In this document: positions 8,222 to 15,937 of the stretch, piece by piece
How the letters are laid out: each line of letters starts with the position of its first letter
Position numbering within the stretch: the stretch's first letter is position 1
Assembly: GCF_016462705.1 (NCBI RefSeq)
Contig: NZ_JAEMSS010000026.1
Span: forward strand, 1-33,832
Reading direction: 5' to 3'
Source of the DNA: Nocardioides sp.
Lineage (GTDB): Bacteria; Actinomycetota; Actinomycetes; Propionibacteriales; Nocardioidaceae
DNA length: 33,832 nucleotides
The notes under the pieces: model-generated
The model's database searches: none
What the model saw: the letters and a program-made list of their open reading frames with translations, nothing else
Told to the model about the DNA's origin: nothing
Program-made: the position numbers and the translations under genes

Positions 8222-9109
8222 GTGGGGAAGACCGAGTCGATCGTGCGGGTCGGCGTCTCGTACGTCGTCGGGCTGGGCCTGGCCGCCCTGTGGCTGTTCC
8301 TCGGCCCGGACACCGGGCACCTGTGGCTCGACGGGCTGGTCGCCGACCTGATCGCCACGCTGGTCGTCTACGCCGCCAGCCGGATCCACCGCAACTCGAG
8401 CTTCTACGACGCCTACTGGAGCGTGCTGCCGCCGTTCCTGGCGCTGTACTGGTTCGTCGAGCGCTCGCCCGACGCGACGGACGCCCGCTTCTGGCTGCTC
8501 TTCGCGGTGCTGGTGGCGTGGGCGGTGCGGCTGACCGGCAACTGGGTCTACGCATTCCCGGGCCTGCACCACGAGGACTGGCGCTACGGGCCGATGAAGG
8601 AACAGGCGCGGGCCAGGGCGCCGTGGCTCGAGCCCGTGGTGGACCTGATGGGCATCCACGTCATTCCGACACTTCAGGTGTTCCTCGGGATGCTCCCGGT
8701 CTACGTCGTCACCCGTGAGGGCCGGGACCTCGGCTGGCTCGATGGCGTCGCGGTGCTGGTCGGGCTCGGTGCCGTGGCCCTGGAGACGGTGGCCGATGTG
8801 CAGATGCACCGGTTCGGCCGCACCAAGCAGCCCGGCCAGGTGATGGACCGCGGCCTGTGGTCCTGGTCTCGGCACCCCAACTACTTCGGCGAGTTCTCGT
8901 TCTGGCTCGCGCTCGGCCTGTTCGGGCTCGCTGCCTCGCCGTCCTCGTGGTGGGCGCTCGTCGGTGCGGTCGCCATGCTGGCGATGTTCCTGGGCGCCAG
9001 CATCCCGATGATGGAGAAGCGCAGCCTGGACCGGCGGCCGGCGTACCAGGACGTCGTCGACCGGGTCCCGCTGTTCGTGCCTCGGCCGCCCCGCAAGCGG
9101 GCCGCATGA
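8222..9109 (+). CDS. DUF1295 membrane protein (steroid 5-alpha-reductase-like)
   Basis: The 295-residue product is an integral membrane protein with about six to seven hydrophobic segments. The C-terminal signature GLWSWSRHPNYFGEFSFW is the hallmark of DUF1295 and of the 3-oxo-5-alpha-steroid 4-dehydrogenase/isoprenylcysteine methyltransferase superfamily, where it helps bind NADPH or S-adenosylmethionine. Earlier conserved parts are SFYDAYWSVLPPFLALYWF and LTGNWVYAFPGLHHEDWRYG. The family is usually uncharacterised in bacteria. A KstR-like operator lies immediately upstream, and a FAD oxidoreductase begins 7 bases after its stop, so a role in steroid or isoprenoid-lipid reduction is a reasonable but untested inference. 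Confidence 0.85.
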   Translation: MGKTESIVRVGVSYVVGLGLAALWLFLGPDTGHLWLDGLVADLIATLVVYAASRIHRNSSFYDAYWSVLPPFLALYWFVERSPDATDARFWLLFAVLVAWAVRLTGNWVYAFPGLHHEDWRYGPMKEQARARAPWLEPVVDLMGIHVIPTLQVFLGMLPVYVVTREGRDLGWLDGVAVLVGLGAVALETVADVQMHRFGRTKQPGQVMDRGLWSWSRHPNYFGEFSFWLALGLFGLAASPSSWWALVGAVAMLAMFLGASIPMMEKRSLDRRPAYQDVVDRVPLFVPRPPRKRAA

Positions 9110-9116
9110 CTCCCGC

Positions 9117-10220
9117 ATGACCAGGCCCCGGGTGGTCATCGCCGGACTCGGCGAGACAGGCGTGCTGACCGCCGTGCGACTCGCCAAGCGGTACGACGTG
9201 GTCGGCATCTCCACCAAGCCGGCGCTGGTGAGCGGCCAGGAGCTCGGCCTGCGGCTGACCCGGCCGGACTGGTGGGCGCGGGACTACCACCACTCCTTCG
9301 CGGCCCTCCGGGGACTCGACCGGGCCCGGGTCCTGCACGGCACGCTCACCGGTGCCGACCTCGCCTCGAAGACCGTGAGCGTGGCCATGGCCGACGGGAC
9401 CATCGTGGACGAGCCGTACGACGTGCTGGTGATCTCGACCGGCGTGAGCAACGGCTTCTGGCGGCGTCCCGGCCTCGAGTCGGCCGAGGAGGTCGCGGCC
9501 ACCATCGACGGCACGCACCGCCAGCTCGCCCGCGCCCGCTCGATCGCCGTCATCGGCGGGGGAGCGGCGGCGGTCGGGACCGCCTGGAACGCGGCGCGGG
9601 TCTGGCCCGACAAGCGTGTCGACCTCTTCTTCCCCGGCGAGGGGGCGCTGCCCGAGCACCACCGCCGGGTGTGGGCCCGGGTCCGCGGTGAGCTCGAGGC
9701 GGCGGGTGTCGGCATCCATCCCGGCCACCGTGCGGTCGTCCCTGCCGAGATCGACCGGATCACCACCGAGCCCGTCCCGTGGAGCACCGGACAGGACCCC
9801 GTCCACGCGGACGCCGTGCTCTGGGCGATCGGCCGGACCTCGCCTAACACGGACTGGGTGCCGGCCGAGCTCCTCGACGAGCACGGGTACGTCCGGGCGG
9901 GCCTGGACCTCAAGGTCCCCGGTGTCGACGACGTGTTCGCGATCGGCGACGTCGCCGCCACCGACCCCCTGCGGTCCTCTGCGCGCAACTTCACCTTCAA
10001 GCTGCTGGCCCGCAACATCCGGGCCCACCTCGAGGGCGGGCCGCTCAAGACCTTCACCCCGCCCCGGCGGCGGTGGGGCTCCGTGACCGGCTACCAGGAC
10101 GACGGGCTGGTCGTGTTCACGGCGCGGGGCCAGCGGCTTCGGATCCCGCGGCTTCCGGTGGACCGGATGGTCCGCGCGCGTGTCGTCGATCGGGGCTACT
10201 ACCGCGGGATCCGGCGCTAG
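9117..10220 (+). CDS. FAD-dependent pyridine-nucleotide oxidoreductase
   Basis: This 367-residue flavoprotein shows an N-terminal dinucleotide fold (VVIAGLGETGVLTAVRLAKRYDVVGI, with GxGxxG at GLGETG), an internal NAD(P)H-binding fold (IAVIGGGAAAVGTAWNAAR, near residue 142) and the FAD motif VDDVFAIGDVAATDP. The layout resembles NDH-2/FSP1-like (AMID) oxidoreductases that pass electrons from NAD(P)H to quinones or other acceptors. It lacks a visible redox-active CxxC pair. It starts 7 bases after the DUF1295 stop and is likely in the same operon, which would make it a candidate electron donor or partner for that reductase-like protein. Substrate unknown. Confidence 0.87.
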   Translation: MTRPRVVIAGLGETGVLTAVRLAKRYDVVGISTKPALVSGQELGLRLTRPDWWARDYHHSFAALRGLDRARVLHGTLTGADLASKTVSVAMADGTIVDEPYDVLVISTGVSNGFWRRPGLESAEEVAATIDGTHRQLARARSIAVIGGGAAAVGTAWNAARVWPDKRVDLFFPGEGALPEHHRRVWARVRGELEAAGVGIHPGHRAVVPAEIDRITTEPVPWSTGQDPVHADAVLWAIGRTSPNTDWVPAELLDEHGYVRAGLDLKVPGVDDVFAIGDVAATDPLRSSARNFTFKLLARNIRAHLEGGPLKTFTPPRRRWGSVTGYQDDGLVVFTARGQRLRIPRLPVDRMVRARVVDRGYYRGIRR

Positions 10221-10223
10221 CCT
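10218..10223 (+). promoter_or_regulatory. Probable -10 element (TAGCCT) at the FAD oxidoreductase stop
   Basis: The TAG stop of the oxidoreductase gene at 10218-10220 is part of TAGCCT, and the ATG at 10230 follows 6 nt after it. This is the same arrangement as before aroH and cmk and suggests leaderless transcription of the secreted-protein gene. Confidence 0.4.
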
Positions 10224-10229
10224 CGGGGG

Positions 10230-11213
10230 ATGCCCGTCGCCTCTCGGACGCTGTTCCCGGCCCTGCTCTTCGCGGGCGGGCTGGGCGTCTCCACGCTCCT
10301 GGTTCCCTCGGACGCGTCTACTCCCGTCCCTGAGAAGCCGATCGCCAAGACCCGGTGCTCGGAGTTCCCGGCCGACAACTGGTGGCACGCCGACGTCAGT
10401 GACCTGCCCGTGCACCCGCGCAGCCCGGCGTGGCTCTCGCACATGTCGACCGACCGGGAGCTCCATCCCGACTTCGGGCCGTCGTACGGCGACGGGCCCG
10501 GGTACGGGATCCCCATCACCGTCGTCGACAAGAGCCACCGCAGGGTGAAGGTGTCGTTCCACTACGCCTCGGAGAGCGACAAGGTCCGCTACCCGCTCGG
10601 CAAGGACACCCGGATCGAGGGCGGCCGCAACAGCGACGGCGACCGGCACGCGATCGTCGTCGACAAGTCGCGGTGCAAGCTCTACGAGACCTTCGACACC
10701 AGGAAGACCGACGGGAAGTGGCGGGCGGGGTCCGGCGCGGTGTGGTCGCTGAAGCGGAACCGGCTCCGGCCCGACGGGTGGACCTCCGCGGACGCCGCCG
10801 GCCTGCCGATCCTGCCCGGGCTGCTGCGCTGGAACGAGGTGAAGGCCGACCGGATCGACCACGCCATCCGGTTCACGACCGACGAGACCTCGAGCCACCA
10901 CCTCTGGCCGGCCCGGCACGACGCGGGCTCGACCGACGACCTCGACTACCCGCCGATGGGCGCGCGGTTCCGGCTCGACGCGTCGTACGACGCCTCCGGG
11001 CTGTCGCCGTACGCGCAGCGGGTCGTGGCCGCGATGAAGACGTACGGCCTGGTGCTCGCCGACAACGGGTCCCCGTGGTACTTCCAGGGCGAGCAGCACC
11101 GCAAGTGGCCCGACCGGCTCATCGAGGACCTCAAGCAGATCCCCGCAGACCAGTTCGTGGCGGTGGACACCTCGTCGCTCATGGTCGACCCGGACTCGGG
11201 TCAGGTGGGTTAG
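10230..11213 (+). CDS. Secreted protein of unknown function
   Basis: I do not recognise the function. The 327-residue product begins with a short basic residue (R6) and a hydrophobic stretch ending in SDAS near residue 30, consistent with a Sec signal peptide and export. The mature part is rich in Trp, Tyr, Asp and His, with motifs such as FPADNWWHADVSDLPVHP, GYGIPITVVDK, HAIRFTTDETSSHHLWPARH, YAQRVVAAMKTYGLVLADNG and WYFQGEQH. Only two cysteines are visible outside the leader region (RCSEFP and SRCKLYE), which could form one disulfide. The pattern suggests an extracellular enzyme or carbohydrate-binding protein, but no catalytic signature is clear. Its 3' end overlaps the convergent nuclease gene by 35 bases. 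Confidence 0.8.
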   Translation: MPVASRTLFPALLFAGGLGVSTLLVPSDASTPVPEKPIAKTRCSEFPADNWWHADVSDLPVHPRSPAWLSHMSTDRELHPDFGPSYGDGPGYGIPITVVDKSHRRVKVSFHYASESDKVRYPLGKDTRIEGGRNSDGDRHAIVVDKSRCKLYETFDTRKTDGKWRAGSGAVWSLKRNRLRPDGWTSADAAGLPILPGLLRWNEVKADRIDHAIRFTTDETSSHHLWPARHDAGSTDDLDYPPMGARFRLDASYDASGLSPYAQRVVAAMKTYGLVLADNGSPWYFQGEQHRKWPDRLIEDLKQIPADQFVAVDTSSLMVDPDSGQVG

Positions 11214-11976
11214 AGCGGCCGGTTCCGTTCAGCGAGACAACCCCCACCTTGAAGTCCGCGTAGGCCGACAGGTTGATGCCCGTGAAGCCTGCGACGACTG
11301 CAATGGGTATCAGGTAGCAGTCGAGGTCCCCGGTGATGACGAAGAAGCAGTCGACCTCCTCCGCGGTGTAGACGGTGCGGCGGTGTTGTCCCCCCGTGGG
11401 ATGGCCGCTGGTGGACAGGGACACGTGCCAACCATCCGCACGTTGCTTCCAGCAGGTCTTGACCTGTACACGCCACGTCGCGCCACGGCTGCTGACCGCG
11501 AGGTCGTAGCGACAGGGCTCGAGCGGCCAAGCCACCTCGTGGCCGCTCAACGTGAACCAGGCGGCGGCCAGCACCGGGCCTGCCCGTGACAGGTTCTCGA
11601 GGTCGGGCGTGAGGATGGGTTCCGACGTCCTGGTCCGGCTCCGAGGGTGCTGGAGGTGGCCCGTGTCGATTCCCAGGCGGAGCGCGTGACCACGGATGGT
11701 CTCTGTCCCGGAGCCTCTCGCGAGACCCAGCGTGTCCAAGACCTGCATCCAGGTGCGCGATCCGGCGATCGCCGCCCTGAGGTCATCCTCGTTCCAGCGA
11801 CGCTGTCCCGTGAAGTGACTGTGGTCGAGTCCCAACAGCTCGGCTCGCCGTCGCACCGAGCGCGCGGCCCCGGCGGAGGTCGCCAGCAGACCCAGGTGAC
11901 GGAGCACGCCACGCCACGAACGGCTCTGCGCCACGGCTGTCGCCAGGTCTGCGTCGGTGTAGGTGCGTTCGGCCAC
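11179..11976 (-). CDS. PD-(D/E)XK nuclease of the group I intron-associated type with two tandem HTH-like repeats
   Basis: GTG 11976 is chosen because a GGGGG stretch lies about 6 nt upstream and the upstream extension would run into the tRNA region. The 265-residue product has two tandem repeats of about 48 residues (6-55 and 61-108), each of form DL..A(V/I)..S.(S/T)W..VL..LGL then R..A..LG(L/I)D, a helix-turn-helix-like unit of homing endonucleases. The C-terminal half has the core of the PDDEXK_5 family: E147, then D158 in RYDLAV and Q171-x-K173 in WRVQVKT. Q in place of Glu is common in this family. Base composition is lower in GC than its neighbours. Whether it is mobile, defensive or a repair nuclease is unknown. 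Confidence 0.8.
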   Translation of the reverse strand: MAERTYTDADLATAVAQSRSWRGVLRHLGLLATSAGAARSVRRRAELLGLDHSHFTGQRRWNEDDLRAAIAGSRTWMQVLDTLGLARGSGTETIRGHALRLGIDTGHLQHPRSRTRTSEPILTPDLENLSRAGPVLAAAWFTLSGHEVAWPLEPCRYDLAVSSRGATWRVQVKTCWKQRADGWHVSLSTSGHPTGGQHRRTVYTAEEVDCFFVITGDLDCYLIPIAVVAGFTGINLSAYADFKVGVVSLNGTGRSNPPDPSPGRP

Positions 11977-12065
11977 GGAGCCCCCAGATGTCTCGTGGGA
12001 CGACGCTACGGCTCGGCGCCGACAACCCGGCGCGACCCGATTCAGGCCCTGTGCGGCGGCTCGGG

Positions 12066-12071
12066 TAGCCT
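12066..12071 (+). promoter_or_regulatory. Possible -10 element for tRNA-Pro (TAGCCT)
   Basis: TAGCCT lies 27 nt before the mature tRNA 5' end, and a TTCAGG hexamer (12041-12046) sits 19 nt upstream as a possible -35. The spacing is one or two bases longer than ideal, so this is tentative. Confidence 0.35.
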
Positions 12072-12098
12072 CCTCCATGGTCGTCCGCACGAGACCGA

Positions 12099-12172
12099 CG
12101 GGCTGTGGCGCAGTTTGGTAGCGCACCTGACTGGGGGTCAGGGGGGCGCAGGTTCAAATCCTGTCAGCCCGA
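12099..12172 (+). tRNA. tRNA-Pro (anticodon GGG)
   Basis: A complete cloverleaf can be folded. The acceptor arms CGGGCTG (12099-12105) and CAGCCCG (12165-12171) pair perfectly, followed by discriminator A12172. The D arm contains GCGCAGTTTGGTAGCGC. The anticodon stem CCTGA/TCAGG encloses the 7-nt loop CTGGGGG, which places GGG at positions 34-36 and reads CCC proline codons. The T arm carries GGTTCAAATCC. CCA is not encoded. It lies between the divergent nuclease gene and a hairpin, with no sign of an intron. Confidence 0.96.
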
Positions 12173-12196
12173 CCGTGTGATGTCCCAGGACATCGA

Positions 12197-12232
12197 GACA
12201 CCCGGACCTGCGAGGCTGCAGGTTCGGGTGTC
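12197..12232. terminator. Hairpin after tRNA-Pro, between convergent units
   Basis: A 15-bp stem (12197-12211 with 12218-12232) has one G-T pair and a 6-nt loop. It follows the tRNA by 24 bases and precedes the end of the minus-strand hydrolase gene by 46 bases, so it could terminate transcription from both sides. There is no U-run, as is common in high-GC genomes. Confidence 0.7.
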
Positions 12233-12278
12233 GCACTCCTCGGCGCGAGGCAGCTTGTGTCGACCGTCGCGGGCCAGG

Positions 12279-13421
12279 TCAGGCAAGAGCCGCGTCGAGG
12301 AACGCGAGCACCCGCCGGGCCCACTCGTCGGGCTCGGCCCGCAGGCCGCCGGTGTGCCCGGCGCCGGCCACCGTCCAGATGTCCACGGCGTCGGGGGCGG
12401 CCCGGTCCATCAGCTCCGCGGCGAGCAGCTCGGTCTCGACGTCGCCGGCGGTGATCAGCAGCATCGGGGTGGGCGTGCCGTCCGCCTGGGCGGCCGCGAC
12501 GGACTCGCGCAGGGGCGGCGGCTCCGGCGCCGGGCTGAGCAGCCCGGCCACGGCGTAGGTGCCCCAGTCGATCCGGCGCTGGACGTCCCCGCGGACGCCG
12601 TACTCCGACAGGTAGGCCTTGTCGGCCGCGACCCGGTGGGTCGCGCCCTCGGCGACGACCACCTGCACGCGTGGGTCGGCGCCGGCCGTGCCGATCGCCT
12701 CTTCCCCACCCATCGACATGCCGACCACGCCGAGCCGGTCCGGCGAGACGCCGGGCTGGTCCTCGAGGAAGTCCAGCGCCGCCGCGACGTCCCGCTCGCC
12801 GTACCAGCCGAACTCCATGCCGCGCCCGTCGCTCTCCCCGTGGCCGCGGGCGTCGAGCAGGAGCACCCCGTAGCCGCCGGACGCCAGCACCTCGGCCTGG
12901 TCCAGCACGGCGGTGCGCGTGGAGCCGGCGCCGTGCAGCAGCACCACCGCCGCGTCGGCCTCGCCGGGCACCCACCAGGCCGCGAGGTCGACCCCGTCGG
13001 CGGTCCGCAGGGTCACCGGCTGGTGGACCAGTCCGACGTCGGCGGGGGTGCGGGACCCGAGCGACGGGTGCGCCGGAAGTCCGGCGACGAAGCCCTGCGC
13101 CACGGTCCAGAGGACCAGATAGGTGACCACGAGGAGCGCCGGCACGGCCAGCGCCCACCAGCGCCGCCGCACGGCGTGCAGGACCCGCCACGCGCACCAG
13201 GCGGCAGCCGATCCGCCCACCGCGAGGGCCAGCAACCCGAGCCAGGCGAGCCACCCGGCGTCGTCCTTGGCGAGTCGGGGCGCCGCCAGGCCCAGTCCGG
13301 CCGCGACGGCGGTCATGGCCACGACGTACGCCGCCGCGGGTGGCCCGACGCGGCGCGGACGACCGCGCAGACGAGGGGGCGCGGACGGGTCCGGGCGAGC
13401 CGGGGCCTGCGTGTTCGTCAC
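12279..13421 (-). CDS. Membrane-anchored alpha/beta hydrolase
   Basis: The 380-residue product has three hydrophobic segments in its first 115 residues (about 28-50, 57-80 and 88-112), followed by an alpha/beta-hydrolase domain. Visible elements are the oxyanion segment VVLLHGAGSTRTAV (about 159-172), the loop LLLDARGHGESDG, the nucleophile elbow GMSMGGEE with Ser236, an acid candidate Asp327 in LLITAGDVETE and His356 in GAGHTGG. This fits the 'prolyl oligopeptidase-like/dienelactone hydrolase-like' group (family level only). It follows marR on the same strand after 48 bases and may be co-transcribed. The GTG has a GGGAGG directly next to it, an unusually tight spacing, so the start is not secure. 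Confidence 0.88.
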   Translation of the reverse strand: MTNTQAPARPDPSAPPRLRGRPRRVGPPAAAYVVAMTAVAAGLGLAAPRLAKDDAGWLAWLGLLALAVGGSAAAWCAWRVLHAVRRRWWALAVPALLVVTYLVLWTVAQGFVAGLPAHPSLGSRTPADVGLVHQPVTLRTADGVDLAAWWVPGEADAAVVLLHGAGSTRTAVLDQAEVLASGGYGVLLLDARGHGESDGRGMEFGWYGERDVAAALDFLEDQPGVSPDRLGVVGMSMGGEEAIGTAGADPRVQVVVAEGATHRVAADKAYLSEYGVRGDVQRRIDWGTYAVAGLLSPAPEPPPLRESVAAAQADGTPTPMLLITAGDVETELLAAELMDRAAPDAVDIWTVAGAGHTGGLRAEPDEWARRVLAFLDAALA

Positions 13422-13469
13422 CCTCCCAGCCTCGGCGGTCCGGGCTCCGCCGGGCAGGGGCGAAGGGCC

Positions 13470-13946
13470 TCAGGCCGGGGTCTGGAGGACCCGTCCCTCG
13501 AGCCGGCCGCAGATCTTGCCGACCACCCGGCCGAGGACCTCGAGCTCGTCGTCGTCGAGGTCGGCGAACACCAGGTCCTTCACCGTCGCCGCGTGCGGCG
13601 GAGCCGCCTGCTCGATGGCTGCCCGCCCCTCAGGGGTGAGGACGACGAAGGCGCCGCGGCCGTCGTCCGCGCACTCCTGCCGGTCCACCAGCCCACGCTT
13701 CTGCATCCTGGTGAGGTGGTGCGAGGCTCGGCTCCGCTCCCACGTGAGCGCCCGGGCGAGATCGGCGACCCGGAGCCGTCCCGCCGGAGACTCGCTGAGC
13801 TGGACCAGCACGTCGAAGTCCGGGAGGGACAGACCGCTGTCGCGGGCGAGCTGTCGATGCAGCGCGGCGGGCAGCAGGGCGCTCAGCGCCAGCCACGACC
13901 GCCAGACCGACTGCTGCTCCGCGGACAGCCAGGGGGACTCGCTCAT
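13470..13946 (-). CDS. MarR-family transcriptional regulator
   Basis: The product (158 residues from ATG 13946) has the MarR winged-helix core: LSLPDFDVLVQLSESPAGRLRVADLARALTWERSRASHHLTRMQKRGLVDRQE, here split between the recognition helix (SRASHHLTRMQKRGLV) and the wing (DDGRGAFVVLTPEGRAAI). A longer frame upstream exists but would start inside the operator, so ATG 13946 is preferred. It is divergent from the LLM gene, and a perfect palindrome lies between the two (13964-13983). MarR proteins of this type usually repress the neighbouring flavin or quinone-responsive genes and themselves, which fits an oxidoreductase target. Effector unknown. Confidence 0.9.
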   Translation of the reverse strand: MSESPWLSAEQQSVWRSWLALSALLPAALHRQLARDSGLSLPDFDVLVQLSESPAGRLRVADLARALTWERSRASHHLTRMQKRGLVDRQECADDGRGAFVVLTPEGRAAIEQAAPPHAATVKDLVFADLDDDELEVLGRVVGKICGRLEGRVLQTPA

Positions 13947-13952
13947 GCACCC

Positions 13953-13958
13953 AGGGTA
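13953..13958 (-). promoter_or_regulatory. Possible -10 element (TACCCT) for a leaderless marR mRNA
   Basis: On the minus strand TACCCT ends 6 nt before the marR ATG at 13946, with no Shine-Dalgarno sequence. It lies next to the palindrome at 13964-13983, so binding there would block it. Confidence 0.35.
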
Positions 13959-13963
13959 CGGGA

Positions 13964-13983
13964 ATAGGTGACACGTCACCTAT
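13964..13983. promoter_or_regulatory. Palindromic operator between marR and the LLM gene
   Basis: ATAGGTGACACGTCACCTAT has perfect 9-bp arms around a central AC. It lies in the divergent promoter region, 17 bases upstream of the marR ATG and 64 bases before the LLM ATG. TATCGT (13981-13986) is a candidate -10 for the LLM gene and overlaps the right arm. A MarR dimer binding here would control both directions; the pairing with this regulator is inferred from position. Confidence 0.75.
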
Positions 13984-14047
13984 CGTTGTGCCGACGAACC
14001 TGACACGGCACCGACCGTCCGTGTCGACCCGACCCGAGCGAGGCACC

Positions 14048-15214
14048 ATGCAGATCGGCATCTTCACCGTCGGCGACGTCACCGCCGACCCGACCACCGG
14101 ACGCACCCCGACCGAGCACGAGCGGATCAAGGCGACCGTGGCGATCGCGAGGAAGGCCGAGGAGATCGGCTTGGACGTGTTCGCGACGGGCGAGCACCAC
14201 AACCCGCCGTTCATCGCCTCGAACCCGACCGCGACGCTGGCCTACGTCGGCGCCCGGACCGACCGGCTCATCCTGTCCACGGCGACCACGTTGATCACGA
14301 CCACCGACCCGGTGCTGATCGCCGAGGACTACGCCAAGGTCCAGCACCTCACCGACGGTCGCGTCGACCTGATGCTGGGCCGCGGCAACACCGGCCCGGT
14401 CTACCCCTGGTTCGGCAAGGACATCCGGCAGGGCATCAACCTGGCGATCGAGAACTACGCGCTGCTGCGCCGGCTCTGGCGCGAGGACGTCGTCGACTGG
14501 GAAGGCCGGTTCCGGACGCCGCTGCAGGGCTACACCTCGACCCCGCGGCCGCTGGACGGTGTGCCGCCGTTCGTCTGGCACGGATCCATCCGGAGCCCCG
14601 AGATCGCCGAGCAGGCGGCGTTCTACGGCGACGGGTTCTTCCACAACCACATCTTCTGGCCCGCCTCGCACACCCAGCAGATGGTCGACCTCTACCGCAG
14701 GCGTTTCGAGCACTACGGCCACGGCCCGGCCGACACGGCGATCGTGGGGCTGGGCGGCCAGTTCTTCATGCGGCCCAACAGCCAGGACGCGGTCGACGAG
14801 TTCCGCCCCTACTTCGACAACGCGCCGGTCTACGGCCACGGTCCGTCGCTCGAGGACTTCACGGAGGCCACGCCGCTGACCGTCGGGTCCCCGCAGCAGG
14901 TGCTGGAGCGGACGCTGTCGTTCCGCGACTACGCCGGCCACTACCAGCGTCAGCTCTTCCTCGTCGACCACGCCGGGCTCCCGCTCAAGACCGTGCTCGA
15001 GCAGCTCGACCTGCTCGGTGAGATCCTCCCCGAGATGCGCAAGGGGTTCGCCGAGGGGCGGCCGGCCCACGTCCCGGACGCGCCGACTCACGCGTCGCTG
15101 GTGGCCGCCGCGGGCGGGGCCCACGACACGTCGGTCCACGCCGTCGACGACGTCACCGGCACGACCGACCGCGAGCCCGACCGCGAGCCCGACCGCGAGG
15201 AGGTGTCCGCGTGA
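14048..15214 (+). CDS. Luciferase-like flavin monooxygenase, CE1758 type
   Basis: The 388-residue product is a TIM-barrel LLM protein. It starts MQIGIFTVGDVT and contains the family's GLDVFATGEHHNPPFIASNP, TTLITTTDPVLIAEDYAKVQHLTDGRVDLMLGRGNTGP and FVWHGSIRSPEIAEQAAFYGDGFFHN segments. This type matches the group paired with an FMN reductase partner (TIGR04036, CE1758-like). The last 50 residues are a hydrophilic tail with a short DREP-DREP-DREE repeat at 15169-15205, probably disordered. The ATG at 14048 follows a GAGCGAGG stretch; the stop overlaps the GTG of the reductase. The substrate is unknown; such pairs oxidise small organic molecules with reduced flavin and oxygen. Confidence 0.9.
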   Translation: MQIGIFTVGDVTADPTTGRTPTEHERIKATVAIARKAEEIGLDVFATGEHHNPPFIASNPTATLAYVGARTDRLILSTATTLITTTDPVLIAEDYAKVQHLTDGRVDLMLGRGNTGPVYPWFGKDIRQGINLAIENYALLRRLWREDVVDWEGRFRTPLQGYTSTPRPLDGVPPFVWHGSIRSPEIAEQAAFYGDGFFHNHIFWPASHTQQMVDLYRRRFEHYGHGPADTAIVGLGGQFFMRPNSQDAVDEFRPYFDNAPVYGHGPSLEDFTEATPLTVGSPQQVLERTLSFRDYAGHYQRQLFLVDHAGLPLKTVLEQLDLLGEILPEMRKGFAEGRPAHVPDAPTHASLVAAAGGAHDTSVHAVDDVTGTTDREPDREPDREEVSA

Positions 15215-15828
15215 CCTCGATCGTCGTCGTCTCCGCAGGTCTCAGCGTCCCGTCGTCCACCCGGCTGCTGGCCGACCGGATCGCCGCAGTCACCGCGCAG
15301 GCCCTCGAGGAGCCGGAGGTCGTCCACGTCGAGCTCCGCGACCTCGCGCACGACCTGATCGACAACCTGCTGACCGGGTTCCCGAGCCCCAGGCTCGGCG
15401 AGGCCCTCGACGCGGTACGCCGGGCGGACGGGCTCGTCGCCGTCACGCCGGTCTTCTCCGCCTCCTACTCCGGGCTCTTCAAGACGTTCTTCGACGTCCT
15501 CGAGCCCGGGGTCCTCGACGGGAAGCCCGTGCTCGTCGCCGCGACCGCGGGGACCGCCCGCCACTCGCTGGTCCTCGACCATGCCTTGCGCCCGCTGTTC
15601 ACCTACCTGCACGCGGTCGTCGTGCCGACCGGCGTCTTCGCGGCCACCGACGACTTCGGCGACGCGGGGCTCGACGCCCGGATCGCCCGGGCCGCGGGCG
15701 AGCTGGCCTCGCTCTCCGCCGGGCGGGGAGTGGCGCGGTCCGTCCCGAGCACCCGGCGCACGGTCGAGGAGGAGCTCGCCGACCCGACCCCGTTCGAGCA
15801 GCTCCTGCGGACGCTGGCACCCAGCTGA
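15211..15828 (+). CDS. NAD(P)H-dependent FMN reductase, CE1759 type (partner of the LLM)
   Basis: A flavodoxin-like flavin reductase of 205 residues supplies reduced FMN to the upstream monooxygenase. It shows SAGLSVPSSTRLLADRIAA near the start (phosphate-binding loop), ADGLVAVTPVFSASYSGLFKTFFDVLEPG in the middle (typical of the NADPH-dependent FMN reductase fold) and GKPVLVAATAGTARHSLVLDHALRPLF. The GTG overlaps the LLM stop (GTGA). It fits the TIGR04037 CE1759-like 'LLM-partnered' group. Coupled translation and a shared divergent operator argue for one functional module with MarR. Confidence 0.9.
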   Translation: MTSIVVVSAGLSVPSSTRLLADRIAAVTAQALEEPEVVHVELRDLAHDLIDNLLTGFPSPRLGEALDAVRRADGLVAVTPVFSASYSGLFKTFFDVLEPGVLDGKPVLVAATAGTARHSLVLDHALRPLFTYLHAVVVPTGVFAATDDFGDAGLDARIARAAGELASLSAGRGVARSVPSTRRTVEEELADPTPFEQLLRTLAPS

Positions 15829-15844
15829 CCTGGGCCACACGCCT

Positions 15845-15859
15845 AGGTCCTTTGGGCCT
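15845..15859 (+). promoter_or_regulatory. DosR-like box 1 (AGGTCCTTTGGGCCT)
   Basis: AGGTCCTTTGGGCCT is a near-palindrome of form AGGNCC-N3-GGNCCT and is followed by GACTCG. It aligns with three other boxes in the right half of the window. It lies 78 nt before the membrane-protein ATG at 15938. The assignment to a DosR-type regulator is inference from motif and gene content. Confidence 0.6.
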
Positions 15860-15937
15860 GACTCGTGGCGACTTCCGCCACTGGCCGCAGGGCCGGCGCG
15901 GAGAGAGGGTGGGTCTGGCAGGAAGGAGGTGGGGACG

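Noticed and set aside
10230..11213. Assignment of the secreted protein to a peptidase or glycosidase family
   Set aside because: No catalytic motif could be identified with confidence, so it is left as unknown.
12099..12172. tRNA-Pro as the attachment site of an integrated element containing the nuclease
   Set aside because: No integrase, no duplicated tRNA 3' end and no phage genes are visible nearby; the nuclease lies upstream of the tRNA 5' end, not behind its 3' end.
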